64,000 bases of DNA from assembly GCA_002734065.2 (NCBI GenBank), contig NVXU02000037.1, positions 41,681-105,680 on the forward strand. The letters are read 5' to 3'. Under the pieces are notes generated by a model, which searched no databases, was not told where the DNA came from, and worked only from the letters and a program-made list of their open reading frames with translations. This stretch comes from Fluviicola sp. (lineage in GTDB: Bacteria; Bacteroidota; Bacteroidia; Flavobacteriales_D; Crocinitomicaceae). This document shows, piece after piece, positions 44,301 to 53,173 of this stretch (position 1 is its first letter; each line of letters starts with the position of its first letter). The position numbers and the translations under genes are program-made.

Positions 44301-45169
44301 GGTTCATCATTGGTTGGTGTCGGCGTTGGTGTACCCGTTATGCATATTTGAAAGTCACCTGTTGCTCCTGTGTAATAATCATAAACTCTAATTAAGTAAA
44401 CTTGCCCTGGAACGAGTCCAACGATATCAGACTGCTCATCTTGGCCTGTCAGTGAGTTGTCTACACATGCTAAAGACGTCAAAGAACCACAAGATCCTGA
44501 GTAAACTTGAAAAACGAGGTCTAAATTGTCTATTGGGCTGACTAGAATATTCTGCAAAGAATTGGTTGCTGTGAAGCTGAACCAAACATCATCGTCTGCA
44601 TTTCCTGCACACCCAACATAAGATTGTGTTGCTCCATCCGTTGTGGCTGTCACAAAAGAACAAGCTGAATTAACAGTCAAGCCAGTTGGTGAGCCACATA
44701 GATTGTTTACTGGCGGTGGGGGTGGTGTCGTTAAGCAAATCGTAAATGTACCCGTTCCGGAACCTGCTCCGTAATGATAGATTCTTATTCTATAGGTGTT
44801 TCCAATTGTTAAAGAATTTACATTTACTGTTTCTGTTCCCCCAGTAAGACCTCCATCATGACAATCTAGAGAAGCAAGCACTCCGCATCCTCCTGAAAAT
44901 AATTGTACAACAGGATCCATCCCTCCAGAAGGAACGACAACAATTTGTGCAGCAGCAGACGTGGCAACAAATTGATACCAAACGTCATCATCAGCATTAC
45001 CAACGCAACCGGGAATGGTCTGTGTTGCACCCATCGTTGTTCCAGCAGTTGGACTTAAACAATCTGCAGTGACACCAATTACGGTAGCTGCAGAACAACC
45101 GTCTGATTGCCCTTGACTTGTAAACGCCACTGAACTAATCAGTAGCGTAGTTATTAAGATATTTTTCAT
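41393..45169 (-). CDS. Large surface adhesin with gliding-motility-associated C-terminal (CHU_C, type B) domain
   Basis: A 1258-residue T9SS substrate. After a signal peptide (MKNILITTLLISSVAFTSQG) come three or four pre-peptidase-like beta domains (ADDDVWYQFVATSAAAQIVV, ADDDVWFSFTATNSLQNILV, and further copies, about 20-620). Then come Ig/PKD-like repeats of the SYTWSGPNGFT kind (about 630-1150), and the C-terminal sorting domain PNLITPNKDGENDAWVVIGL...FNRWGNLVYH...GTYFYIINLNKG (about 1165-1258). It should be secreted by T9SS and displayed through the adjacent PorP/SprF protein. Family members include SprB-like gliding adhesins. Substrate is unknown. Confidence 0.92.
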   Translation of the reverse strand: MKNILITTLLISSVAFTSQGQSDGCSAATVIGVTADCLSPTAGTTMGATQTIPGCVGNADDDVWYQFVATSAAAQIVVVPSGGMDPVVQLFSGGCGVLASLDCHDGGLTGGTETVNVNSLTIGNTYRIRIYHYGAGSGTGTFTICLTTPPPPPVNNLCGSPTGLTVNSACSFVTATTDGATQSYVGCAGNADDDVWFSFTATNSLQNILVSPIDNLDLVFQVYSGSCGSLTSLACVDNSLTGQDEQSDIVGLVPGQVYLIRVYDYYTGATGDFQICITGTPTPTPTNDEPCSAIQLPAVTSTCQYSQFTTVGSTASTGAPTPASCIGGSGAAIGGFSASSHDIWFSITVPSSGNIDVTSQPIGGAGSITDGVMVLYTGTCGALTQVVCSDDHNYPGSSNDLLPFISASGLTPGTTVFVRYFGFGASSGTFGICASTATNDDCINALYICDINGYSASTSASYTEDRPDNMFGNNETAAGVDLTNGVNSGGPFGDGQPWNMAFPFTGSPALDVNIDNNSWIKFTAAATTATLTVSVTDCFTNAGIQMQIFSANNCTNFVPVSNFEESNTGFVITAVGLTIGNDYYLMVDGFAGDICNYTISAESGVQFPEITPVAPICIGGSVTLTAPVGATSYDWAHSGETTQSVTVTPATTQSYSVEVTGLCDYKQTLITTVTVNPLPNVTITNGNNVAICAGDNVNLTASGATSYTWSTSQSGATINVSPSTLTNYTVTGTDGNGCVNTDVIAVSVNALPTMSTNPTATDADCGVSNGSLNGTVISGTPNFGYSWSNGIIVVGTSADLTGMSAGSYTLTVTDGNGCASTFPSLGIQSSSPPDTSSLSISISDNTPCEFDDVIIIASGMSNVTYVWSGNIGSTTGNPITINNINVNQSGQISVTIEDNNTSCSIVLSAFDSIFVNPNPTITITAANNDSTICLNNDFVLTANGATTYVWSGPNGFTGTSSTETITGATNASAGTYTVTGTDANGCINTANIPITILALPSLNLSANSTGNTYCNGFSAILDATGASSYSWTGPNGFTATGTPVNVLSMDANSQGYYIVQGTDSESCVNSDSIFVTVITDVPANAPADITLCPETSLTLYGEGSGSFIWSGPGGFYSTSQNPLVTNDLDYPDAGWYTLTVIDSAGCLGSDSTYVTVTTGVECLYIPNLITPNKDGENDAWVVIGLDQIESAEVSIFNRWGNLVYHASPYDNDWAGEVNKGAVIDGGDGIVPAGTYFYIINLNKGEENDIFKGYIEVEY

Positions 45170-45180
45170 GGAGATGTAAA

Positions 45181-45504
45181 TTATTTCTTCAGTTCTCTAA
45201 AATCGAGAGGAGTGAGATTGTTTGAAATCAGAAAGGCTTTAAAATCGACAGGCGAGAAAAGCGCTTCTTGTTCTCCTGTTCTATTTTTCTCACTCTCGTC
45301 TAGTGTGATGAAAATCTCACCCATTTCTGAATCTTCCTTGTACTTAATTTTAACAGAATGAACGCTTTGAATATTCTCACAAATACGCTCTAAATCTGGA
45401 ATAGAAGAGGAATCAAGAGTTCCTTCGAAAGAATAAACGTAAGATTGACTGTAGCTAATGCTTGCAAAAAACAAACACAATAATAGGGTAGTTGTAGTCT
45501 TCAT
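45181..45504 (-). CDS. Small secreted protein of unknown function
   Basis: A 107-residue protein with signal peptide (MKTTTTLLLCLFFASISYSQ). The mature part (S-Y-V-Y-S-F-E-G-T-L-D-S, IQSVHSVKIKYKEDSEMGEI) looks like a small alpha/beta (HMA-like or ACT-like) fold of the type used in Bacteroidota proteins adjacent to T9SS genes. It lies 11 bases before the adhesin gene and is probably the first gene of that operon. No function can be given. Confidence 0.75.
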   Translation of the reverse strand: MKTTTTLLLCLFFASISYSQSYVYSFEGTLDSSSIPDLERICENIQSVHSVKIKYKEDSEMGEIFITLDESEKNRTGEQEALFSPVDFKAFLISNNLTPLDFRELKK

Positions 45505-45673
45505 GTATAATTAATTAGTTGATTCCCTTGATGTCAAGAGGATACAAAAATAATCAATTATTATCTTATTTCAAAATAAAAATAGGCGTAAACTACTGTT
45601 AAGGTGGATTGAATTGACCAGTTAGAGTAATCAATATGCTCAAATAATTTAAAAGGATTGATGAATTTTTTGA

Positions 45674-46627
45674 TTAAAGTAATTCCTCGATGATTTTATC
45701 CATTGAGTAACCTTCGGCTTCTGCACGGTAATTTCTCACTAATCGGTGTCTTAAAATTGGTTTTGCAACGGCTTTTACATCTTCGATATCTGGAGAATAT
45801 TTCCCGTTTAACGCAGCGTGACATTTTGCTCCAATGATGAGGTATTGTGAAGCTCTTGGTCCTGCACCCCAGGTAATAAAATCTTTGGTAACCTTTGGTG
45901 CTAATTCATTCTCTGCTCTTGTTTTTGCGACCAGCTTAACAGCATATTCAAGTACATTGTCAGCAACAGGAATCCTTCTGACTAATGATTGATAATTCAA
46001 TATTTGCTCATTAGAAACAACTTCTCGCAATGTAACTTCTTTATCGGCGGTCGTTGATTTTACAATCGCCATTTCTTCTTGAAATGTTGGATAATCTACC
46101 CAGATATTGAACATGAATCTATCCAACTGTGCTTCAGGCAAAGGATAAGTTCCTTCTTGTTCTATCGGGTTTTGCGTAGCAAGCACAAAAAATGGAGCAG
46201 GCAAATCATAGGATGTACCTGCAGCAGTGACTGTTTTCTCTTGCATTGCTTCCAATAAAGCAGATTGTGTCTTAGGTGGAGTTCTGTTAATTTCATCTGC
46301 TAAAATAATGTTAGAAAAAATAGGTCCTTTTAAGAACTTGAAATTTCTACTTTCGTCTAGAATTTCAGAACCAATAATGTCTGAAGGCATCAAATCTGGG
46401 GTGAATTGAACTCTATTGAAGCTTAAACCTAAGCAATCAGAAATAGTATTCACCAATAAAGTCTTTGCTAAACCAGGAACACCAACAAGCAAGCAATGTC
46501 CTCTTGAGAATATAGAAATAAGAACTTGATCCACAACATCCTCTTGTCCGACGATGACTTTATGAATCTCCGTTTTTAATTCGTGGTAATGCTTTACTAA
46601 TTGGTCTATTTGTTCTTTGTCAGTCAT
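45674..46627 (-). CDS. MoxR-family AAA+ ATPase
   Basis: A 317-residue chaperone-like ATPase. Walker A is GVPGLAKTLL (about 57-66), Walker B ILADEINRTPPKTQSALLEAM, and sensor/arginine-finger parts are FVLATQNPIEQEGTYPLPEAQLDRF. An ATG at 46627 is preferred over the TTG at 46633 two codons upstream. MoxR proteins usually sit beside DUF58/VWA proteins and help assemble or activate complexes. Here no such partner gene follows, and the neighbours are periplasmic chaperones upstream and a T9SS operon downstream. Confidence 0.94.
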   Translation of the reverse strand: MTDKEQIDQLVKHYHELKTEIHKVIVGQEDVVDQVLISIFSRGHCLLVGVPGLAKTLLVNTISDCLGLSFNRVQFTPDLMPSDIIGSEILDESRNFKFLKGPIFSNIILADEINRTPPKTQSALLEAMQEKTVTAAGTSYDLPAPFFVLATQNPIEQEGTYPLPEAQLDRFMFNIWVDYPTFQEEMAIVKSTTADKEVTLREVVSNEQILNYQSLVRRIPVADNVLEYAVKLVAKTRAENELAPKVTKDFITWGAGPRASQYLIIGAKCHAALNGKYSPDIEDVKAVAKPILRHRLVRNYRAEAEGYSMDKIIEELL

Positions 46628-46660
46628 CTTCAATCTAAATTTTTCAAGCGAATATACTAT

Positions 46661-48013
46661 TTACTTTGCAATCCAATCATTTTGAAATTCACAATTTTTG
46701 TAGTCATCATCAATTTTAATGTATGCATTGCTGATTTTTTGTTGGGTCCACGTTTCAATATGCTTCATGCGTTTATTGTTTTCAGTTGCTCGTTGAATCA
46801 AGGTGTAATCGTCTTTTAGATTTGCTCTGTGAGGTGAAGTTCTTTTCAATAAGCGCACAATTCTTACACCTTGCTTTCTCTCCATTAGGTTCGTGTAGAG
46901 GTTAGGTTCAGAAATATCACCTTGCTCCATTGCGTCAGTTAAAAGATAAATTTGCTGATCGACTCGGTTCAAATCTTCCATGTCCCAAGTTTGTTCTCCT
47001 GTAATTGGATTAGTAATGATTCCTCCATTTTGCATAGTTGCTTCATCGTTGGAGTATTTCTTCACTGCTTCTTCCCACGTTATTTTTCCAGCCTTGAGCA
47101 ATTGATAACAAGAATCTAATTTATACGCAGCTTGTTCTATCGCATCATTCTCAAAATTAGGTATAATAAGAATGTGTTGAACAGTATAGTTATCTCCTTT
47201 TCTGTCCAATAACTTAAGAATATGATATCCATAGGTAGTTTCAAAAACATCTGAGACATCACCAATTTGCGTATTAAAAACAGTTGCTTCAAATGCTGGA
47301 ACCATCATTCCTCGGGTAGCTTCCATTTTACCTCCTTTTGTTGCGCTACCAGGATCCATGGAGTGAATTCGGGCCTGAGTAGAGAACGATTTCCCGTCTC
47401 TGATGATTGCATTTCGGATATCATTTAGTTGATCATAAGCTCTCTTCTTATCATCGACAGTTACCTGAGGGTAATAAACGATTTGCTGAAAACTCAATTG
47501 AGAATTAATTAACGGAATACTGTCCATAGGTAAAGAATTAAAGAAATTTTCTACGTCGCGAGGTGTAACGGTAATTTCACTCGTCATTTGGCGCTCCATT
47601 TCTTTAGAAAGCAGTTGGTTCTTGATAATAGGTCTAAATTCTCGCTTTATTTGATTGACGGTCTTGCCGTAGAATTCTTCCAATTTTTGGCGACCACCGA
47701 TTTGTTGTTCAATGACACGGAGTTTATTCTCCATTTCTGCATCAACTTGAGCATCTGTGACAATAATACTGTCGAGTTGCGCTTGATTTAAGAGAAGGTA
47801 CTGATACATCAGTTGCTCTAAAATTTGGCAATCAATTTCGGGTGTAATTTCAACACCGCCTTGTATCGCTTGCAATTTTTGAGCCTGAACGTCAGACAAA
47901 AGAACAACGTTGTCACCCACTTGGGCAACAATTTTATCAATTACTTCTCCTTTTTGGGAGAAAGAAGTGAAAACTGATAAAAGAGAAAAACTAAAGCTTA
48001 CTATTAATTTCAT
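46661..48013 (-). CDS. surA: SurA-like periplasmic chaperone/peptidyl-prolyl isomerase
   Basis: A 450-residue periplasmic protein: signal peptide (MKLIVSFSFSLLSVFTSFS), SurA N-terminal helical domain (EVIDKIVAQVGDNVVLLSDV, about 23-170), and two parvulin domains (about 175-280 and 285-400, with TYGYHILKLLDRKG and VQHILI). It should fold outer-membrane proteins. It overlaps the upstream lipoprotein gene by 23 bases. Together with two more SurA/PpiC-like proteins it forms an outer-membrane biogenesis operon typical of Flavobacteriales. Confidence 0.93.
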   Translation of the reverse strand: MKLIVSFSFSLLSVFTSFSQKGEVIDKIVAQVGDNVVLLSDVQAQKLQAIQGGVEITPEIDCQILEQLMYQYLLLNQAQLDSIIVTDAQVDAEMENKLRVIEQQIGGRQKLEEFYGKTVNQIKREFRPIIKNQLLSKEMERQMTSEITVTPRDVENFFNSLPMDSIPLINSQLSFQQIVYYPQVTVDDKKRAYDQLNDIRNAIIRDGKSFSTQARIHSMDPGSATKGGKMEATRGMMVPAFEATVFNTQIGDVSDVFETTYGYHILKLLDRKGDNYTVQHILIIPNFENDAIEQAAYKLDSCYQLLKAGKITWEEAVKKYSNDEATMQNGGIITNPITGEQTWDMEDLNRVDQQIYLLTDAMEQGDISEPNLYTNLMERKQGVRIVRLLKRTSPHRANLKDDYTLIQRATENNKRMKHIETWTQQKISNAYIKIDDDYKNCEFQNDWIAK

Positions 48014-48860
48014 GTTCGTTTTTTATTCGTTGAATCAACTTTGATTCGTTTTTTTCTATTAATTCTTGTAATCGGTGCGAAACGATTATTCTTTTAATGT
48101 CATTACTTAAAAAACTAACTGGAGGTGCCTCCGTTTTTAGTTTAAAATCAATGATGTTTATAAAATAAGTGAATTGATCATCAGAAAAGTAAGTTTTGGA
48201 CCTGTTCAGTACAATGTTATCTACATTGTATTTTGAAACCGGTACGTCTTTTACTATTTCGTTAAAATAAATCCACGTTGAATCATTAAAGTAATAATTC
48301 TGAGCGTAAAGTTTAGCATAAGAATTAAGTTCTGCTAAATCTTTATCATTTTTTAACAAGAAGTTTTGGTTTACATTTTCTGATTTAAAATCTAATTCAA
48401 CTGGTATTTTAAGGTATAGTGCCTTTACAAGGTAATCTTGCAAAACAAATTCTTCTTGATTTGATTGGTAGTATTCTAAAATTTCTTCTTCCGAAACAAT
48501 GGTGTCTAATCGTTTTTTGTATTCCTGCTCCTCGATAAAAAAACGTGCCAAATCAGAAGAGAATGCATCGGAGCGAAGTTCAATCAATCGGTACTTTTCT
48601 GGGTTGCTTTTCTTCAATGATTGCAAAAAAGCCTGTTGCTCACACCATTCATCTATGATTGTTATGTATTGACTGCTGTCACCGAGGTTGTATCCTTTAC
48701 TTTGCAGCAATAGCACCGCGTCATCCTCTGTCAATGCTACGTTTCCGACGGTTGCAACGGTTTTTTTATCATTGGCACAACTTGAGAATAGGAGAATGCA
48801 AAACAGGCTGACAATGATGCCAGCCTGCTTTATTAAGACTTTATTTTGCTTACTTCCCAA
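47991..48860 (-). CDS. SurA/PpiC-like lipoprotein with degenerate isomerase part
   Basis: A 289-residue lipoprotein: signal peptide ending in LLFSSC (Cys28 lipid anchor), then SurA_N-like helices (TVGNVALTEDDAVLLLQSKG) and a region D-Y-L-V-K-A-L-Y-L-K-I-P that corresponds to the first strand of a parvulin domain but lacks the usual conserved core (no GG(D/E)LG or F...GYHI motif). It may therefore be a chaperone without isomerase activity. The start is a TTG at 48860 that overlaps the stop of the upstream ppi gene by 11 bases; no ATG gives a signal peptide. Confidence 0.8.
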   Translation of the reverse strand: MGSKQNKVLIKQAGIIVSLFCILLFSSCANDKKTVATVGNVALTEDDAVLLLQSKGYNLGDSSQYITIIDEWCEQQAFLQSLKKSNPEKYRLIELRSDAFSSDLARFFIEEQEYKKRLDTIVSEEEILEYYQSNQEEFVLQDYLVKALYLKIPVELDFKSENVNQNFLLKNDKDLAELNSYAKLYAQNYYFNDSTWIYFNEIVKDVPVSKYNVDNIVLNRSKTYFSDDQFTYFINIIDFKLKTEAPPVSFLSNDIKRIIVSHRLQELIEKNESKLIQRIKNEHEINSKL

Positions 48861-50817
48861 GAGAGTAGAGGGCTTCTGTGTTCACTTCAATTTTGTGCTT
48901 TGCAGCAAGTTCTTTTAGCCATTCAACTTCCAAGTAATTTTGGTAATCTGAAGTGACAGCTCCTTTGCATTCAGAAAATTCTTTTGGAGAAGAGTCAAGT
49001 AATTCGTTGACTTTTATGACATAAAACTTTCCGTCAACTTCAAAGGCTTTGTTTAACCCTTTCGACAAGCTAGTTCCTTTCAGGTAATGCGTTTTTTCTA
49101 GGTCAAATTTACCAGAACGCTTTCTGATGTTCAACTCAGAATCACCGTTGATTGCTTTTACCACTGCAGAACCAGAAATAGTGTCATTCTGCAAAAGAGA
49201 ATAGGCTTTATCCGCATCTTCTGATTTGTAAATTTCATAGATATCAGCATCTATTCTTTTGCCCCAAATGTAATTTGTTTTGTTCTTGTTGAAGAAGTTT
49301 TCTAGACCAGTAGTGTCTTTCATTGCCTTGTTCCAAACTTTGTCAGACATAATTTCATACAAGAGGATACCGTCGTGATATTCTGTGATGAGTGCTTTGA
49401 AAGCTGGATACTTTCCTGGAAGCTTAGATTCTTCGTAGTCCAATATCGCTACTTTTTGCCATTGCTTATATAATTTATCCATTGCTGTTGGAATATCGTC
49501 TCTAGAAAACGACCTGTAATTCTTAGAAATGAATTTTGCAAAGGCTTGCTGTCCAAATTTCTGTCCATCCATGATAAAGAGAGCATCATTTTTCGTCATT
49601 GATTCTGGTCTAAATTGACCTCTGTAGAATGTAGAATCAAGGTTTTCTTTGAACCACTTTAATCCTTTGCTGCTTTTGTCTTTGAACGAGTATTGTTTTT
49701 TCAATTTGTTGACGAAAGAATTTTGCGTTGTTTTTGAGCGTTCATCTTTGGCAACTTTTGCTTCCAGTCCTTTTTTCATGTCTTCAAATGAGGGAACATC
49801 CGTCCAGCTGATTCTCTTGACAATGTGATAGCCGTAGTCTGTTCTGATTGGTTTGCTATAATCACCATCTTTTTTCAGAGAGAATGCAGCATCTTCGAAA
49901 GAAGGAACCATTCTAGTTGTTGTTCCTGTCCCAAAAGTAGGTAAAACTCCGCCTTTTTTGTTGGAAGATGGGTCGTCAGAATATTTTGCTACTAAATCTT
50001 CAAACACAGCTCCTTTTTCTAGTTCTTTATAAATCTCTGTAATTTTAGTTTCTGCAGCCATCACTGCTTTTTCGTCTGCTGCTTTACCTACAGAAACCAT
50101 AACGTGTGCGGACTCAATTGTTCCACGAGCCTCACGTTTGTCAGTTACTTTTACAATATGGAAGCCGAAACGAGTTCTGAATGGATCAGAAATTTCACCA
50201 ACTTTCGTTCTATAGGCAGCATCCTCGAATGGGTAAACCATTTGAAAAGCATTAAAATATCCTAAATCACCACCATTATTGACTGCAGAAGGATCTTCCG
50301 AACCTCTTTTTGCAGATGCAACCATGGCAAAATCCTCACCATCTTCGATTCTCTTTTTCATAGCGAGAATTCTGTTGTAAGCCTCCAGAGTATCTTGCGC
50401 ATTTGCATTGGGTGATACTTTTATTAGAATGTGTGATGCTCTCACCTCATTTTTCGTCCTGTAATAGGCGTCATTTACCAAATGGTCATTTTGAGTAGAA
50501 TCGACCAAGTAAGGTAGGGCCAATTGTTTTCTATACCCAGCTAATTCTGCAACTAACTTGGGAATAGTGTCGTAACCTAACGCTTCTGCTTCAGCAACCT
50601 TTAATTTAAAACGCTTAAAAAGTTCCATGTACTCATCCAAAGATGCCTTGTCGTATTGAGGATCGTTGTTGTTCTTCAAATAAATCTGTAAAAATTCAGA
50701 TTTTGTAATTTTCGAATCATTGATAGTCATGATTGTTGGATCTTCTTGTGAGAAAGAATTGAATCCAACCATTAGTGTTAATGCAATTGCAAATGTTTTT
50801 ATCATTTTGTTGTTCAT
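48850..50817 (-). CDS. PpiC/parvulin-type periplasmic peptidyl-prolyl isomerase
   Basis: A 655-residue protein: signal peptide (MIKTFAIALTLMVGFNSFS, from Met5), N-terminal SurA-like part, two parvulin domains (about 126-230 with ASHILIK, GGDLGYF and RFGFHIVKV; about 235-345 with AHVMVSV, KGGVLPTFG and DYGYHIVK), and a long C-terminal helical part (about 350-655). Such large PPIases are common in Bacteroidota and fold outer-membrane proteins. It is the first gene of the three-gene operon and lies 50 bases downstream of guaB. Confidence 0.92.
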   Translation of the reverse strand: MNNKMIKTFAIALTLMVGFNSFSQEDPTIMTINDSKITKSEFLQIYLKNNNDPQYDKASLDEYMELFKRFKLKVAEAEALGYDTIPKLVAELAGYRKQLALPYLVDSTQNDHLVNDAYYRTKNEVRASHILIKVSPNANAQDTLEAYNRILAMKKRIEDGEDFAMVASAKRGSEDPSAVNNGGDLGYFNAFQMVYPFEDAAYRTKVGEISDPFRTRFGFHIVKVTDKREARGTIESAHVMVSVGKAADEKAVMAAETKITEIYKELEKGAVFEDLVAKYSDDPSSNKKGGVLPTFGTGTTTRMVPSFEDAAFSLKKDGDYSKPIRTDYGYHIVKRISWTDVPSFEDMKKGLEAKVAKDERSKTTQNSFVNKLKKQYSFKDKSSKGLKWFKENLDSTFYRGQFRPESMTKNDALFIMDGQKFGQQAFAKFISKNYRSFSRDDIPTAMDKLYKQWQKVAILDYEESKLPGKYPAFKALITEYHDGILLYEIMSDKVWNKAMKDTTGLENFFNKNKTNYIWGKRIDADIYEIYKSEDADKAYSLLQNDTISGSAVVKAINGDSELNIRKRSGKFDLEKTHYLKGTSLSKGLNKAFEVDGKFYVIKVNELLDSSPKEFSECKGAVTSDYQNYLEVEWLKELAAKHKIEVNTEALYSLGK

Positions 50818-50866
50818 TTATTTTAAGGAGGTCAAATATACTTGATTCTTATTTAATTTCCTTGTT

Positions 50867-52339
50867 TTATTTAATACTATAATTTGGTGCCTCTCGGGTA
50901 ATGGTAACGTCATGAGGATGACTTTCGTGTATTCCTGCAGAAGTAATTCTAATAAATTTTGCTCCTTGCAAGTCATTCACCGTTGCAGTCCCACAGTATC
51001 CCATGCCTGAGCGCAAGCCGCCAATGATTTGATACATCACTTCATTGAGTTTACCTTTAAAAGGGACTCTTCCAGAAATCCCTTCCGGAACTAATTTCTT
51101 CACATCGTCTTCATCGTCTTGAAAGTATCTGTCCTTTGAGCCTTTCTGCATTGCCTCGATAGATCCCATACCTCGATAGGTTTTAAATTTTCTCCCCTGA
51201 TAGATGATCGTTTCACCTGGAGATTCTTCAACACCTGCAAACATTGAGCCAACCATTACGGTGTCTGCTCCCGATGCTATTGCTTTGACAATGTCTCCGG
51301 TATATCTTATTCCACCATCTGCAATCACTGGAACTCCAGTACCTTCAAGGGCTACAGCAACGTCATTGATTGCGGTTAATTGTGGGACACCGACTCCCGC
51401 GATGATACGAGTGGTACAAATAGAACCTGGTCCTATACCTACCTTTACAGCGTCTGCACCTGCTTCTACTAAGAATAGCGCCGCTTCTGGAGTAGCAATG
51501 TTGCCAACAATGACATCTACTTCTTTGTGCTTAGATTTAACTTCTTTTAACTTAGTGACCACTCCTTCGGTATGTCCATGAGCGGTATCAATGACAATTG
51601 CATCTACTCCTGCTTTGACTAGAGCATCTACTCTGTCGATGGTGTCGTCTGTTACGCCAACTGCCGCAGCAACTCTTAGTCTTCCGTAAGAATCTTTGCA
51701 AGAATTAGGATGCTCTTTGACTTTAATAATATCTCTAAAGGTGATTAATCCAATTAATTTATTGTTGTCATCAACAACGGGTAACTTCTCGATTTTACTT
51801 TTTTGTAGAATTTGCTCTGCTGTTGACAAAGAAGTGTTTTCGGAGGTTGTGATGATGTTTTCCGAAGTCATTACTTCAGAAATAGGTCGGTTTAGGTTCT
51901 TTTCAAAACGTAAATCACGATTGGTTACAATTCCGATAAGCGTTCTATTTTCATCAATAATTGGAATTCCGCCAATTTTATTTTCTCTCATTAATTCTAA
52001 TGCATCCGACACAAAAGCACTCACATTGAGCGTTACTGGGTCTAGAATCATTCCACTTTCAGAACGTTTCACCTTTCTCACTTGCAATGCTTGAGAATCA
52101 ATGGACATGTTTTTATGAATCACTCCAATTCCACCTTGTTGTGCAATCGCAATCGCTAAACTAGATTCTGTTACAGTGTCCATCGCCGCAGAAATGATGG
52201 GCGTATTAACAGTGATGTTTCGCGTTAATTTACTTTTAAGCACGACATCCTTTGGAAGTATTTTAGAATGAGCTGGTACAAGAAGTACATCGTCGAATGT
52301 GAGACCTTCTTTTATTTGAGATAAATTGGATAGAGACAT
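50867..52339 (-). CDS. guaB: IMP dehydrogenase
   Basis: A 490-residue enzyme that oxidises IMP to XMP with NAD, the first step of GMP synthesis. Landmarks are [13 protein letters not shown] (13-25), the CBS domain pair (about 95-205, [20 protein letters not shown]), the active-site loop GPGSICTTR with Cys near 306, and the flap with [11 protein letters not shown]. It is full length. It stands upstream of the PPIase operon with its own promoter box. Confidence 0.97.
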   Translation of the reverse strand: MSLSNLSQIKEGLTFDDVLLVPAHSKILPKDVVLKSKLTRNITVNTPIISAAMDTVTESSLAIAIAQQGGIGVIHKNMSIDSQALQVRKVKRSESGMILDPVTLNVSAFVSDALELMRENKIGGIPIIDENRTLIGIVTNRDLRFEKNLNRPISEVMTSENIITTSENTSLSTAEQILQKSKIEKLPVVDDNNKLIGLITFRDIIKVKEHPNSCKDSYGRLRVAAAVGVTDDTIDRVDALVKAGVDAIVIDTAHGHTEGVVTKLKEVKSKHKEVDVIVGNIATPEAALFLVEAGADAVKVGIGPGSICTTRIIAGVGVPQLTAINDVAVALEGTGVPVIADGGIRYTGDIVKAIASGADTVMVGSMFAGVEESPGETIIYQGRKFKTYRGMGSIEAMQKGSKDRYFQDDEDDVKKLVPEGISGRVPFKGKLNEVMYQIIGGLRSGMGYCGTATVNDLQGAKFIRITSAGIHESHPHDVTITREAPNYSIK

Positions 52340-52367
52340 GAACTTACTTTTTAAAAATAAATTCTTG

Positions 52368-52375
52368 CAAAAATA
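52368..52375 (-). promoter_or_regulatory. TATTTTTG -7 box of guaB
   Basis: On the minus strand TATTTTTG (52375-52368) fits TAnnTTTG; the expected transcript start near 52361 leaves a leader of about 20 bases before the ATG at 52339. No TTG at standard spacing is obvious. Confidence 0.5.
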
Positions 52376-52421
52376 AGAATATTTGGAGAATTAATGTTCT
52401 AATGTTCGAATGTTTTAATGT

Positions 52422-52471
52422 GGAGCTTTAGAGTGTTCGATTGTTAGAGCTTTCGAACACTCTAAGACTCC
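52422..52471 (-). terminator. 19-base inverted repeat downstream of moaE, likely terminator and part of a dispersed repeat
   Basis: GGAGCTTTAGAGTGTTCGA (52422-52440) pairs with TCGAACACTCTAAGACTCC (52453-52471) with one two-base mismatch around a 12-base spacer. It lies after the moaE stop at 52509 on the minus strand. A similar sequence without the full right arm occurs at 57310-57339, so it may be a mobile palindromic element serving as terminator. Confidence 0.6.
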
Positions 52472-52508
52472 AAAGTTCCAAAGCTCCAACAGCGAGTTTA
52501 TGAGCGCA

Positions 52509-52955
52509 TCAATCTTTATTCTTCTTCCATACAAAACTTTCATCCTCAAAAACCTCTTTTCCAAAAACAGGAACTTTCGCTTTTATTTCTTCTACCAAAA
52601 AACGGCAAGCGTCCATGGCTTCTTTTCTGTGCGCAGAGGATGTAAAAACGAAAAGACAGATTTCTCCAGCGTTTACTCTTCCTATACTATGATAGATGTG
52701 CATACAGGTTAAATCGAATTTGGCAAAAGCGGCTTCTCTGATTTTATGAAATTCTAACTCTGCCATTTCTTCGTAAGCAGAATAATCAATGGCAACGACT
52801 GTATTGCCCTCAATGACGTCTGCTCTAACTTGCCCCAGGAAGATGTCGTGCGCTCCGATATTGGTTTTCACCTGGTGATGCGCTATCGAATTGGCAATTT
52901 TTTCTGGACTGATTGGTCCTTCTATAAATACTTTTTTTGGTTTTTTTTCTTTCAT
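52509..52955 (-). CDS. moaE: Molybdopterin synthase catalytic subunit MoaE
   Basis: A 148-residue enzyme that adds sulfur to precursor Z with thiocarboxylated MoaD. Typical segments are AHDIFLGQVRADV (33-45), YSAYEEMAE (60-68), I-Y-H-S-I-G-R-V-N-A-G-E, A-H-R-K-E-A-M-D-A-C-R and a P-V-F-G-K-E tail. It heads towards a hairpin after its stop. moaD and moaC are not in the window. Confidence 0.94.
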   Translation of the reverse strand: MKEKKPKKVFIEGPISPEKIANSIAHHQVKTNIGAHDIFLGQVRADVIEGNTVVAIDYSAYEEMAELEFHKIREAAFAKFDLTCMHIYHSIGRVNAGEICLFVFTSSAHRKEAMDACRFLVEEIKAKVPVFGKEVFEDESFVWKKNKD

Positions 52956-52974
52956 TGTTCAATGTTTTAAAACA

Positions 52975-53165
52975 GCACGCAGATTAAGCTGATTTTCGCA
53001 GACCTGCCTACTTCAAATAATTCATATCTCGACTATACTTCGACACTTCGGCAAGCTCTGTACAACGCTTCGCTCAGCAGGGCCGCGCTCGATAACCGTA
53101 ATTCTAACAGGTATCTACTTCAATCACTCCTCACTCCTCACTCCTCACTCATAACTCCTCACTCT
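52975..53165. repeat. Repeat-rich intergenic space between moaE and moeB
   Basis: About 220 bases without a gene. It holds a CACGCAGATTAAGCTGATTTTCGCAGA tract, TTCGGCAAGCTC (53047-53058, the reverse complement of the GAGCTTGCCGAA core at 29488), GCTTCGCTCAG, and tandem CACTCCT heptads at about 53127-53150. The mixture looks like degraded REP/MITE material; no open frame or RNA gene is evident. Confidence 0.5.
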
Positions 53166-53173
53166 AACACCTA

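Noticed and set aside
51204..52094. Plus-strand open frames opposite guaB
   Set aside because: Shadows of a strongly conserved housekeeping gene on the minus strand.
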